Assembly: GCA_036245525.1 (NCBI GenBank)
Contig: BTPG01000005.1
Coordinates: 124,005,558 to 124,069,557, forward strand
Direction of reading: 5' to 3'
Source: Semisulcospira habei
Lineage: Eukaryota; Mollusca; Gastropoda; Semisulcospiridae
Length of the DNA stretch: 64,000 nucleotides
Position numbers and translations under genes: made by a program. The notes under the pieces are model-generated. The model was not told the DNA's origin and did not search any database. It saw only the letters and a list, made by a program, of their open reading frames with translations. This document shows positions 63,913 through 64,000 of this stretch, one piece after another (positions within the stretch are counted from its first letter, which is position 1; every line of letters begins with the position of its first letter).

Positions 63913-64000
63913 CCCTTATCATTCGGAATACACCAGTGTGTGAAATAAGTTTGACTAAAATAGTTCAAGGGTAGTGCCAAAATAGCTTGGCGCCTCTAGG
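63913..64000. mobile_element. Palindromic MITE, family B, cut by the window edge
   Basis: Starts after TTAA 63909-63912 with CCCTTATCATTCGGAATACA, then TTCAAGGGTAGTGCCAAAAT, AGCTTGGCGCC and the first loop bases. It lies directly upstream of the EIF3E exon G acceptor. Confidence 0.88.

Overview
The window is metazoan nuclear DNA, most likely from a mollusc or another lophotrochozoan. The guess rests on intron-split host exons, long CA/GT microsatellites, DIRS-type tyrosine-recombinase retrotransposons, a Crypton-like recombinase gene, CR1/L2- and RTE-like LINEs, tRNA-derived SINEs and very many short TTAA-flanked elements. There are no operons or prokaryotic genes. Species cannot be set from this sequence alone.

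The one conserved host gene is EIF3E (eukaryotic translation initiation factor 3 subunit E, INT6) on the minus strand. Seven coding exons, from 63,882 down to the stop at 29,163, encode 281 residues of the C-terminal part (PCI domain and tail). All seven junctions agree in phase and carry GT/AG sites. The 5' part of the gene lies beyond the right edge. Its introns measure 13.9, 0.29, 8.6, 8.6, 1.4 and 1.1 kb and consist almost wholly of mobile DNA.

Layout: 0-7.5 kb holds microsatellites, a broken CR1/Rex1-like LINE (minus) and SINE insertions. 7.5-13 kb holds a SINE, two copies of a palindromic TTAA element and a nested hAT-like insertion. 13.2-15.7 kb holds an intact 716-codon Crypton-like tyrosine recombinase ORF (plus). 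16.6-17.5 kb holds a tandem trimer of the palindromic element. 18.1-27.6 kb is framed by inverted copies of one repeat and contains an odd, repeat-free stretch (about 18.5-22 kb), G/T homopolymer-rich DNA and an L2-like LINE tail. 27.9-64 kb is EIF3E, with three DIRS elements in its introns (32.9-39.6, 41.97-47.84 and 50.45-63.66 kb), all in the sense orientation. The third was broken up by a 1.09-kb TTAA element, an intact 3.3-kb RTE-like LINE with target duplications, a twin-primed LINE fragment and a hAT remnant.

The most unusual system is a set of TTAA-delimited palindromic elements. Several families share a hairpin core of about 33 bp per arm (GCCAGAATAGCTTGGCGCC and its complement around a 3-4 bp loop). 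They sit as singles, as a tandem trimer, and as contiguous modules sharing TTAA boundaries. Substitutions occur in both arms together, so the palindromes are being kept. Reconstructable empty sites within the same window show insertion at TTAA, which suggests piggyBac-like mobilisation. No matching transposase is visible here.
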